Below are positions 17,408 through 25,066 of a stretch of 64,000 nucleotides of DNA, piece by piece. The notes below the pieces were generated by a model, which did not search any database, was not told the origin of the DNA, and saw nothing but the letters and a program-made list of their open reading frames with translations. The stretch comes from Chitinophagaceae bacterium. Lineage in GTDB: Bacteria > Bacteroidota > Bacteroidia > Chitinophagales > Chitinophagaceae. How positions within the stretch are numbered: position 1 is the first letter of the stretch; each line of letters opens with the position of its first letter. The stretch is taken from NCBI GenBank assembly GCA_020403425.1, contig JADBXR010000021.1, forward strand, positions 1 to 64,000, written 5' to 3'. The position numbers and the translations under genes are program-made.

Positions 17408-18946
17408 TCAATCATTCGGTACTTCTATCGGCGGATCGATCCGGTTATTGATGTACAGGGCGCCGATCACCAAACATACTGCTGCTATGATGATGGGGTA
17501 CATCAATCCCACCAATGCATCATTCGTATAGATCGTGGTGAGCAGCGTGGCGATGAAAGGCGTTAATCCACCGAATACGCCGTTACCGATATGGTAGGGC
17601 AATGACATGGACGTATACCGGATCTTGGTAGGGAACAGTTCCACCAGGAAGGCTGCAATAGGACCATACACCATTGTCACATACAGGATCATGATGAACA
17701 CCAGCAATACCATTTGCCAGTATCCGCCCGTACCCAGGGTCTTGGAGATCTTCACTTCGGGTTTCAACGTTTGTTTACCGGCAGCAGCGTATACGGTGTC
17801 TTTGGTGTTTTGTGTCAACACCATACCATCTTCATAATAGGTCAGGCGGCTTACCGTGCGTAAGGTATCGGAGGTTCCGGCCAGCGGCACACGAGTGGTC
17901 TTGATCTGTTTCAGATCGGCGAGCTCCGTTTTACCTGCGGGATCGGATAACACCAGCAACTGCCTGAACAAAGGTTTATAGGTAACGATGGCCAGGAACA
18001 TGCCTCCCAGCATGATCCATTTACGGCCTACCTTATCGCTCCAGCTTCCGAACACCACAAAAAATGGTGTAGCAAATAGGATGGCCCAGATAAGGATGGT
18101 GCGCGACTGGTCAAAATCTATCTTACAGACATTCTCGATGAAGGATTGTGCATAGAACTGTCCGGTATACCAGACCACACCCTGTCCCATGGCGGCGCCG
18201 AACAAGGCCAGCAATACCATTTTCAGATTGGACCTATGCCCGAAGCTTTCCTTCAGCGGATTGACTGAACGGGTACCCGAGGTTTTCAGCTGCTCAAACA
18301 GCGGTGACTCCTTCATCTTTAAACGGATGTAGATAGATACCCCGACCAATATGATGGAAACCAGAAAAGGAATGCGCCAGCCCCAATCGTTGAACTTGGC
18401 AATGGACCTTGCCTGGTCAATATCGAGGCTGTGGCGGGTGAGCAGGATCACGCCGAGTGATACGAACAGGCCCAGTGTGGCCGTGGTCTGTATCCACGAA
18501 GTGAAATAACCCCGTTTATCATGCGGGGCATGTTCTGCCACATAAGTGGCCGCACCGCCATATTCACCACCCAGTGCCAGTCCCTGCAGCAACCGCAGCA
18601 CCAGTACCAGTATGGGCGCAGCAAAACCGATGGTGTCATAACCGGGTATCAGGCCGATGGCGAACGTGGAGCCGCCCATGATCACCAGCGTGAGCAGGAA
18701 AGTATGTTTACGACCGATCAGATCGCCCAGGCGGCCAAATACCAGTGCACCGAAAGGACGCACGATAAACCCCGCCGCAAAAGTGGCCAGCGTGGACAGC
18801 AAAGCTGCTGTAGGATTGGTCTTGGGGAAGAACTGGTTGGCCAGCACCGTGGCCAGGCTTCCAAATATGTAAAAATCATACCATTCGATCAAAGTGCCGA
18901 GCGAAGAAGCGCCGATCACTTTCCAGATGCCGTTCTTTTCTTTCAT
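17408..18946 (-). CDS. MHS-type MFS transporter with a large periplasmic insertion
   Basis: A transporter of about 512 residues in the metabolite:H+ symporter branch of the major facilitator superfamily (GTLIEWYDFYIFGSLA at the N-terminus, GRLGDLIGRK between helices 2 and 3, GGEYGGAATYVAEHAP). Family members import small carboxylates or betaines. An unusual hydrophilic insertion of about 80 residues (roughly 325-407) interrupts the second half between two helices, where ordinary MHS proteins have a short loop. The start at 18946 (MKEKNGIWKVIGAS) is the family-like one. It is divergent from acetyl-CoA synthetase, which hints at acetate or related acid uptake. Confidence 0.85.
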   Translation of the reverse strand: MKEKNGIWKVIGASSLGTLIEWYDFYIFGSLATVLANQFFPKTNPTAALLSTLATFAAGFIVRPFGALVFGRLGDLIGRKHTFLLTLVIMGGSTFAIGLIPGYDTIGFAAPILVLVLRLLQGLALGGEYGGAATYVAEHAPHDKRGYFTSWIQTTATLGLFVSLGVILLTRHSLDIDQARSIAKFNDWGWRIPFLVSIILVGVSIYIRLKMKESPLFEQLKTSGTRSVNPLKESFGHRSNLKMVLLALFGAAMGQGVVWYTGQFYAQSFIENVCKIDFDQSRTILIWAILFATPFFVVFGSWSDKVGRKWIMLGGMFLAIVTYKPLFRQLLVLSDPAGKTELADLKQIKTTRVPLAGTSDTLRTVSRLTYYEDGMVLTQNTKDTVYAAAGKQTLKPEVKISKTLGTGGYWQMVLLVFIMILYVTMVYGPIAAFLVELFPTKIRYTSMSLPYHIGNGVFGGLTPFIATLLTTIYTNDALVGLMYPIIIAAVCLVIGALYINNRIDPPIEVPND

Positions 18947-19010
18947 AAGCAAGTAAATCACCGTCAACTTACGTTAAAGCGCTGATTTAAACAAGCGGCA
19001 GGGGGATTTC

Positions 19011-19111
19011 GTGAGGCGTGAATCGTGAGTAGTGAGTAGGGAGTAGTGAGTGAGGGGGAATTTGTCGTACCACTCCCTACTCACCACTGACCACTCACTA
19101 CTCACGATTCA
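19011..19111. repeat. Inverted heptad array between the divergent transporter and acs genes
   Basis: Left arm GTGAGGC, GTGAATC, GTGAGTA, GGGAGTA, GTGAGTG (19011-19052). Right arm CCACTCC, CTACTCA, CCACTGA, CCACTCA, CGATTCA (19070-19111). It fills the divergent promoter region, which is unusual because most of the other arrays lie at gene ends. Confidence 0.92.
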
Positions 19112-19136
19112 CATCCACTGTTTCCCCATCATCCCG

Positions 19137-19144
19137 TATCTTTA
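19137..19144 (+). promoter_or_regulatory. Probable -7 element TATCTTTA of acs
   Basis: It matches TAnnTTTG in seven of eight positions and lies 23 nt upstream of the acs ATG, just after the heptad array. Confidence 0.4.
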
Positions 19145-19167
19145 ATACCCCAAAATCGTCCGATCGT

Positions 19168-21105
19168 ATGTCATACCCCTACCAGATCAAATCCTTTGAA
19201 GAGTACAAGAAAGTTTACCAAAAAAGTATCGAAGACCCCTCCGCTTTCTGGGCCTCCATTGCCGAACATTTTACCTGGCGCAAAAAATGGGACACTGTGC
19301 TGGAATGGAATTTCAAGGAACCCAAAGTAGAGTGGTTCAAAGGAGGCAAACTCAATATTACCGAGAACTGTTTAGACAGGCATATTGCCACCAAAGGCAA
19401 CCAGCCCGCACTGATCTGGGAGCCCAATGCACCCGATGAACAGCACCGGACACTAACGTATAAGAAACTGCTGGAGAAAGTGTGCCAGTTTGCCTATGTG
19501 CTAAAGAACAACGGCGTTAAAAAAGGCGACCGTGTGTGCATTTACATGGGCATGATACCGGAACTGGCCATTGCCGTGCTGGCCTGTGCGCGTATCGGCG
19601 CCATTCACAGCGTGGTGTTCGGTGGATTCTCCGCACAGAGCATTGCCGACAGGTTATACGATGCGCAGGCAGAATTCATTGTTACCTGCGATGGCGCTTT
19701 CCGCGGTGCCAAAGACATTCCTCTAAAGAGTGTGATCGATGATGCGCTGATCGGTAACCGCACCGTAAAACGTGTGATCGTTTGTACCCGTACCCGCACA
19801 CCCGTATCCATGATCAAGGGCAGGGACGTATGGTGGGAAGAAGAGATGAAACATGTGGAAGAGCAGGGTCTCACTTTTATCGAGGCCGAAGAAATGGATG
19901 CGGAAGATCCGCTGTTCATCCTATACACTTCCGGCTCTACCGGCAAACCCAAAGGTGTGGTGCATACCTGCGGCGGTTATATGATCTGGGCCAATTACAC
20001 GTTTGTGAACGTGTTCCAATACAAAAATGAACAACTGCATTTCTGCACGGCGGATATCGGGTGGATCACCGGCCACACTTACATCATTTACGGACCGTTA
20101 AGCGCCGCTGCCACCACCCTCATGTTCGAGGGCGTACCTACGTTCCCTGATGCTGGTCGTTTCTGGAATATCGTAGATAAGTTCAGGGTCAATATCTTAT
20201 ATACCGCCCCCACTGCCATCCGCAGCTTGATGGGTTTTGGCACCGGTCCTTTACATGGCAAAGACCTTTCCTCACTGGAAGTACTGGGCACGGTGGGCGA
20301 ACCCATCAATGAGGAAGCCTGGCATTGGTATGATGAGAACGTGGGCAAAGGCAAATGCCCGATCGTTGATACCTGGTGGCAGACCGAGACAGGAGCCTGC
20401 CTCATCAGTAACCTGGCCGGCGTTACACCTGCGGTTCCCAGCTGGGCCACTTTACCCATGCCGGGATTACAGATGGTGCTCGTGGATGAGAACGGAAAAG
20501 AAGTGGTGGCAGAAGGCGATGAGATCGTTTCCGGAAACCTCTGTATCAAAGCGCCCTGGCCCGGTATCCTGCGTACCACCTATGGCGATCATGAACGGTG
20601 CCGCACCAATTATTTTGCCACTTATGAGAACATGTATTTCACCGGTGATGGCGCCATGCGCGACAAGAACGGCTTTTACCGCATCACGGGCCGCGTAGAT
20701 GATGTATTGAATGTGAGCGGTCACCGCATCGGTACTGCAGAAGTGGAGAATGCGATCAATATGCACGCCGGTGTGGTGGAAAGCGCCGTAGTGGGTTACC
20801 CGCACGATGTGAAAGGACAGGGCATTTACGCTTACGTGATCTACCAGGGCTCACACGGACAGGATACACACGGTACCGCAGAAATGATCCGCAAGGACAT
20901 CCTGCAAACCGTGACCCGTATCATCGGCGCCATTGCCAAACCCGATAAGATCCAGTTTGTGAGCGGTCTGCCCAAAACAAGAAGCGGTAAGATCATGCGC
21001 CGCATCCTCCGCAAAGTGGCCGAAGGCGAAACCCAGAACCTGGGCGATACTTCTACGCTGCTGGATCCGGCAGTGGTGGATGAGATCAAACATGGAAAAC
21101 TTTGA
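19168..21105 (+). CDS. acs: Acetyl-CoA synthetase (AMP-forming)
   Basis: A 645-residue enzyme making acetyl-CoA from acetate, ATP and CoA through acetyl-AMP. Adenylate-forming motifs are present: YTSGSTGKPKGVVHT (P-loop), TWWQTETGA, and the C-terminal PKTRSGKIMRRILRK with the catalytic, acetylatable Lys608. The N-terminus matches Acs proteins (FWASIAEHFTWRKKWD). The length is typical. The divergent MHS transporter across a heptad array may supply the acid. Confidence 0.97.
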   Translation: MSYPYQIKSFEEYKKVYQKSIEDPSAFWASIAEHFTWRKKWDTVLEWNFKEPKVEWFKGGKLNITENCLDRHIATKGNQPALIWEPNAPDEQHRTLTYKKLLEKVCQFAYVLKNNGVKKGDRVCIYMGMIPELAIAVLACARIGAIHSVVFGGFSAQSIADRLYDAQAEFIVTCDGAFRGAKDIPLKSVIDDALIGNRTVKRVIVCTRTRTPVSMIKGRDVWWEEEMKHVEEQGLTFIEAEEMDAEDPLFILYTSGSTGKPKGVVHTCGGYMIWANYTFVNVFQYKNEQLHFCTADIGWITGHTYIIYGPLSAAATTLMFEGVPTFPDAGRFWNIVDKFRVNILYTAPTAIRSLMGFGTGPLHGKDLSSLEVLGTVGEPINEEAWHWYDENVGKGKCPIVDTWWQTETGACLISNLAGVTPAVPSWATLPMPGLQMVLVDENGKEVVAEGDEIVSGNLCIKAPWPGILRTTYGDHERCRTNYFATYENMYFTGDGAMRDKNGFYRITGRVDDVLNVSGHRIGTAEVENAINMHAGVVESAVVGYPHDVKGQGIYAYVIYQGSHGQDTHGTAEMIRKDILQTVTRIIGAIAKPDKIQFVSGLPKTRSGKIMRRILRKVAEGETQNLGDTSTLLDPAVVDEIKHGKL

Positions 21106-21208
21106 TTCCTTTCTTTACCGGAGAACCTTATACAATAAGCCCCGCAAAGCTGCGCCCTTACAAGTGCAAGTTGCGAGTGGCTTCTCCGCAATAAAAATTA
21201 TAATTTAT
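21106..21208. other. Gap with a hairpin-like sequence at the left edge of the AT-rich island
   Basis: CGGAGAACC near 21124 and GGCTTCTCCG near 21179 can pair over a 50-nt interior that includes GCAAAGCTGCGCC and GCAAGTTGCG. It may terminate acs transcripts. Base composition drops sharply from about 21190 onward. Confidence 0.4.
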
Positions 21209-22459
21209 TTATTGCCGGAGTATCTGAAAATATGGAGTATTCACTAAGTTGCCAAAGCTTTGATTAGGATATACTTCACCATCATACTCGTCTATATATA
21301 CTGTTATAATTTCTATGTTATCCAACCTTCTTGTAGATGAAGACGATTGATGTAAAGAATGTATAAGCTGATTTACATCACTCTCTGCTTCTGAAACCTG
21401 CTCGTACAGATTATTATCAATTTGTATTTTAAGAGCCAATTCATTTAGTTTATTTAAACCGATGAGTTTAGCATAAAACACTTTTCGTTCAATACCTTTT
21501 AGTGCGAGTAATTGTATAAGTTGATTCCAATTACATCTATGACTTATATACATAGCTAGTTCAATTGTTTTCACTTCTCTCGCAAAATCTGATAAGGTTT
21601 TCAAAAAAGTTAATGGAATAGAAATATGACTATCTTTTTCTAGAAAAAGTGAAAAATTTTCGAGATATGTATGAAAGTTTTTAAAAATCGAACTACTGTC
21701 TTCGAAATTTTGGTTTAATTGTATTCCAATCTTCCAACAAGTGATGGGAAGGTGAACAGCTAGCCACTGGGTGAAGGCGGCTGTTCGCTCATCAATAATT
21801 GATGATATCTTTTCAGTGAATTTAACTTCAAATGTATTTGTGTTTTTTTTAGCTAATGAAACGCCTGGTTGTTTATTAAATAATTCGCTGAACCAAATAA
21901 AACTCAAGCCTGAAAGAATGTTTTCTTGTAGGGGGTTTACTCTTCGTTGGTCTTCTAATGCTAATGCGCAAATTCGTAAATGATTTTTATTTTTCCTTTT
22001 CTTTACTTCTGGTATTATTTCTTCAGAAATCTTATTTATTTCGTTCTCAAGCTCGTCGATACTCAATTTTTGCTGTACCATTAGACATAAAAGATTACGT
22101 CTAGCTATAGGATCTTTAATGCGAGCGAGTTGTTTGATATGTTCCCAGTCACTGACAGAAGTAACTAACGTTGCTTCTGTCTCATCCGTAAACTGTGACG
22201 CGAACTTTTGCATACACTCCAGAGATGAATTTTGAAGATAGTGTCCATATCTTTTTTCTAATTCATTCTTTTGATTTTCACCGTTCTTTTTAAAAATCTC
22301 AGAATCTAAACTCTTTGTATTAAGTAAATTCCCGATTTGCCAGAATAAAATTCCCATTTCACAATTCGCCACCCTCCGAAATTCAACATGAGCATCTTCA
22401 ATAAATTTTGATAGACGGGTGTACACTTCATCTGCGGATATATGAAATATTCCTTGCAT
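21209..22459 (-). CDS. Protein with two DUF1016-like (YhcG N-terminal) halves and no nuclease domain
   Basis: A 416-residue protein in the AT-rich island. Residues about 8-140 resemble the DUF1016 N-terminal domain (short helical bundle; landmarks MGILFWQIGNLLN, VSDWEHIKQLARIKD, RRNLLCLMVQQKLSIDELENEI). Residues about 205-345 repeat the pattern (CWKIGIQLNQ, RCNWNQLIQLLALKG, ERKVFYAKLIGLNKLNELALKI). The PDDEXK nuclease that follows this domain in YhcG proteins is absent; the last 70 residues look unrelated. DUF1016 proteins are often found near restriction or defence genes. The function here is unknown. A good promoter (22480-22487) sits in front of it. Confidence 0.6.
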   Translation of the reverse strand: MQGIFHISADEVYTRLSKFIEDAHVEFRRVANCEMGILFWQIGNLLNTKSLDSEIFKKNGENQKNELEKRYGHYLQNSSLECMQKFASQFTDETEATLVTSVSDWEHIKQLARIKDPIARRNLLCLMVQQKLSIDELENEINKISEEIIPEVKKRKNKNHLRICALALEDQRRVNPLQENILSGLSFIWFSELFNKQPGVSLAKKNTNTFEVKFTEKISSIIDERTAAFTQWLAVHLPITCWKIGIQLNQNFEDSSSIFKNFHTYLENFSLFLEKDSHISIPLTFLKTLSDFAREVKTIELAMYISHRCNWNQLIQLLALKGIERKVFYAKLIGLNKLNELALKIQIDNNLYEQVSEAESDVNQLIHSLHQSSSSTRRLDNIEIITVYIDEYDGEVYPNQSFGNLVNTPYFQILRQ

Positions 22460-22479
22460 TCGTTTAATTTGCTTGAAAA

Positions 22480-22487
22480 CAAATATA
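22480..22487 (-). promoter_or_regulatory. -7 element TATATTTG of the double-DUF1016 gene
   Basis: An exact TAnnTTTG match on the reverse strand, with TTGG upstream at a normal 18-nt spacing inside the end of the preceding lipoprotein gene. It suggests independent expression of the downstream gene. Confidence 0.6.
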
Positions 22488-22491
22488 TCAT

Positions 22492-23742
22492 TTAACTAGT
22501 CATTCCAATAACTGCCCATGTATACCTGTTATATATCCTTGTAGCCCAGGGGTAATCTGTGTAACGATACTCTGCACCAATATCATAATACCAATGTCCC
22601 ATAAAAGATATTGCCGTTAGTCTGTACCTGTGCCCCCAAAATGAATATATCCATGCATACCTTGTTCCTCCGCCCCAAACCGGCGAAACGAATGGTGTGT
22701 AATTTTGCTCTAATTCGGGTTTAAGGGGCAGTGCATCTTCCAAATAAACGTTAACGCCGTCAACTCTGCGTATAATTTCTCTTGCCATAAAACGGCACTT
22801 AAAAGGTGAAAGATAAGCAGATCCTCCATCTAATGATTGAGGATCGCCGTCTCCAGGTCCTGGGTCTCCTATAATCTCATCAAATAGGTAATCTTCAGGT
22901 TGCGCTTGTAGGGTATCCGAATCTTTTATTTCTCCACCACCGGTTCCGGTACCGCCACCACTTGCTGAACATAAATTCAAATAAAACGTATCATCACAGT
23001 CTCCGCAGGTTTTACCAATATACTCTTCAACCTGCTGCCATGTACCGTTTGGGTAATAATAAGTCGTAACAAGATACCAATCAATGCAAATTGTTGAGTT
23101 TAAACTCTTTTCGCCACTTTTATTTTTTGCAATTGGTATACTCAGAGAATAGAGTTTATTTTTTTTGTATGTCATATCAAATTTCCTACTACCGGCTACT
23201 GTTAGAAAATGATACACACCATTGTCAGTTACGGTTTTGTTATTAAATATATTATGGAAAGTATTTTCGGCTAATTGATTTCGCTTTATGTTATCAATAG
23301 GTTCGTAATATGAAATATAGCCATCAATAATTGAGTCTGACTTATTTACGATGAGAAATAAATTTAGTGTAGCGTTTAAATTAAGGTACTTATTTTTTAT
23401 TAGCTCGTCTTTTATTGGTATTATAACATATTTATATGCTTCATTTTGTACTTCATTTTTTGTTTCCCCGTATAATAAGTTGTCTTTCAGGAGGTCTATG
23501 TTTGCATTTCCATTTTTTCCTATAAATTCTTTTGGTTTGTTCGTAGACATTACAGTGACGGTTTCTGAAGTGATGTATCCAATCTTTTGTCGATCTAACC
23601 ATCGATGAACCTTATTCTTAAGAGTAGTGTAATTGTCAGTTGGAATTAAGTACTCTGATTCTATTTTTTTGCATGCAGGTAAAAGCTGAATAATAAATAA
23701 GTTTGTAATAAAAATGGCTAGATGTTTTGATGTAAATTTCAT
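22492..23742 (-). CDS. Unknown lipoprotein, 416 aa
   Basis: A lipoprotein signal peptide (LLPACKK, Cys24) precedes about 390 residues with no family I recognise. The middle contains a Cys pair (KTCGDCDDTFYLNLC) followed by a glycine-rich linker (about 258-270, SGGGTGTGGG). The C-terminal 150 residues are rich in Trp and Tyr (WGGGTRYAWIYSFWGHRYRL), which suggests a surface carbohydrate- or protein-contacting region. It is AT-rich like its neighbours and probably acquired. It ends 33 nt upstream of the DUF1016-like gene. A cell-surface role is inferred only from the lipobox. Confidence 0.7.
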   Translation of the reverse strand: MKFTSKHLAIFITNLFIIQLLPACKKIESEYLIPTDNYTTLKNKVHRWLDRQKIGYITSETVTVMSTNKPKEFIGKNGNANIDLLKDNLLYGETKNEVQNEAYKYVIIPIKDELIKNKYLNLNATLNLFLIVNKSDSIIDGYISYYEPIDNIKRNQLAENTFHNIFNNKTVTDNGVYHFLTVAGSRKFDMTYKKNKLYSLSIPIAKNKSGEKSLNSTICIDWYLVTTYYYPNGTWQQVEEYIGKTCGDCDDTFYLNLCSASGGGTGTGGGEIKDSDTLQAQPEDYLFDEIIGDPGPGDGDPQSLDGGSAYLSPFKCRFMAREIIRRVDGVNVYLEDALPLKPELEQNYTPFVSPVWGGGTRYAWIYSFWGHRYRLTAISFMGHWYYDIGAEYRYTDYPWATRIYNRYTWAVIGMTS

Positions 23743-24007
23743 AGCAGTCTTATTTTAAAGTATAAAATACCGTTTAGGTTTTATTAATTAGTTGATGTGG
23801 GTGCTCTGAAGTTGTATATATATTATTTGTTCCCTAGGCAGATTAAATATATTTTTCTGCAAATTCTATTATTCACACAAGAAAAAAAACGGGAAAAACC
23901 CCCTTTTTATATTGAAGTCCTTAAAATTTGCATTCCATAATATTGTTAGTAGGATTAGGTAGAATAGCCTCAAGCTAAATAATTTAGTATATTAATTCTT
24001 AAATTAA

Positions 24008-24145
24008 TTAGCTAAGTCCAAGGGTATCAATGCGATTGACTTTACAAAGTGCTTTTCAAATAATGAGGCTTTTTATGAGTATTTGATTGAATGGAAGTGG
24101 GGTAAAGGATTTAGCTGTTCCAGATGCGGGTGCACTGAGAGTTAA
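24008..24145 (+). pseudogene. Remnant of an IS1595-type transposase (N-terminal zinc ribbon)
   Basis: The frame reads AIDFTKCFSNNEAFYEYLIEWKWGKGFSCSRCGC and stops at 24143-24145. This resembles the N-terminal start of IS1595-family transposases, in which a short helix region is followed by GFxCxxCG. The catalytic part is missing, and no start codon is visible in the frame. A perfect 16-bp palindrome begins at the stop codon, as if the gene were cut there. Confidence 0.55.
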
Positions 24146-24177
24146 CTTTTGGAAAGTTTAGAAACTTTCCAAAAGTT
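24144..24177. repeat. Perfect 16-bp inverted repeat at the transposase truncation point
   Basis: AACTTTTGGAAAGTTT (24144-24159) and AAACTTTCCAAAAGTT (24162-24177) are exact reverse complements with a 2-nt loop. It creates the stop of the transposase remnant and lies 45 nt upstream of the imm11-like gene. Confidence 0.9.
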
Positions 24178-24221
24178 TGAATGGAGTCAACGGCAAAATT
24201 AAACGATCTCACATTTTAGTA

Positions 24222-24860
24222 ATGAAATTCTATCGAATAATAGAGTCAACAAACCTCAGCGAGGTTGGAAAATATCCTCAATGCAGTGGTAAATTTTTGA
24301 ACACTTGGGATTCTAAAAAATCATTGGTGCTTGTATTCAAGAAGAAAGTGGATATCGATAGCATTGAAATCCCTGAATTCAACTTGGTGAACAAGGCTAA
24401 ACAGACTGACCTTTTGTCTACAAGTTTCTTGGATTTTATGCTGGTAGTCAGTCCACGGCTCAAAAATCTGCTTTGTGTAAAAAACAACAGAGATGTTCAA
24501 TTCTTTAGATCCATTATTCATGGCAGGAACGCTTCTGATGAATGCTGGATTGTAAACCCTTTCTCTTTCAGAAACGAGTATCTCGATTACAGCCGATCAA
24601 TGATAAAATGCAGCAATCCCAAAGGCTCTTCTTATCTGCGAGTTAAGGATCAAAGAGAATTTGAACAACTAATTCAAAATGGAAGGAAAAATGGAAGTAT
24701 ATACGTAATAATTTCTCCGAAAATCTACTTAGATAAAGTGAAAGAGGATTTTTTCTTGCTCGACGGTGTTGCAGGTGGTATTGGTTATTATGTTTCTGAA
24801 ACTGTAAGAAAGGAGATTGATGATGCTGGCTTTACCGGCATTACATTTAGTGAGGTTTAA
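24222..24860 (+). CDS. imm11 (DUF1629)-like immunity protein
   Basis: A protein of about 212 residues. Its C-terminal part, DFFLLDGVAGGIGYYVSETVRKEIDDAGFTGI, resembles the end of imm11/DUF1629 proteins (pattern: ...GV.GG..Y.VSE..K..I...GLTGI.F). Members are immunity proteins that neutralise polymorphic toxins, usually sitting next to the toxin gene. No toxin candidate is adjacent here, so it may be an orphan immunity gene acquired by transfer. I chose the ATG at 24222 (MKFYRIIESTNLSEVGKYPQ), because the upstream start at 24177 lies in the palindrome. It is AT-rich. Confidence 0.6.
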   Translation: MKFYRIIESTNLSEVGKYPQCSGKFLNTWDSKKSLVLVFKKKVDIDSIEIPEFNLVNKAKQTDLLSTSFLDFMLVVSPRLKNLLCVKNNRDVQFFRSIIHGRNASDECWIVNPFSFRNEYLDYSRSMIKCSNPKGSSYLRVKDQREFEQLIQNGRKNGSIYVIISPKIYLDKVKEDFFLLDGVAGGIGYYVSETVRKEIDDAGFTGITFSEV

Positions 24861-25066
24861 TATAGAGTTTTAGTTTTGTAAAATTTAAAAAGAACCCCCA
24901 TTAAAGGATTCTCTTTTATGTTACCAATCTGTTTAGCAGGTCTCAACGTGGCTAAGCCAATAAGTGAGAAAGTAAACTAAATAAACCAAATTAAAGGCCT
25001 CGTTGACAAATCTTAGTGATTCACGCAACAAAGCCTCACTAAGTTATAACTAACACTTCCCGGAGA

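Noticed and set aside
21106..21208. tRNA-like gene in the gap after acs
   Set aside because: The outer bases can pair but there is no T-loop consensus or proper cloverleaf.
25015..25060. IS end from AGGCCTCGTTG and the inverted CAACAAAGCCT
   Set aside because: The arms are imperfect and no transposase or target duplication is nearby; it may mark the island edge but cannot be supported.
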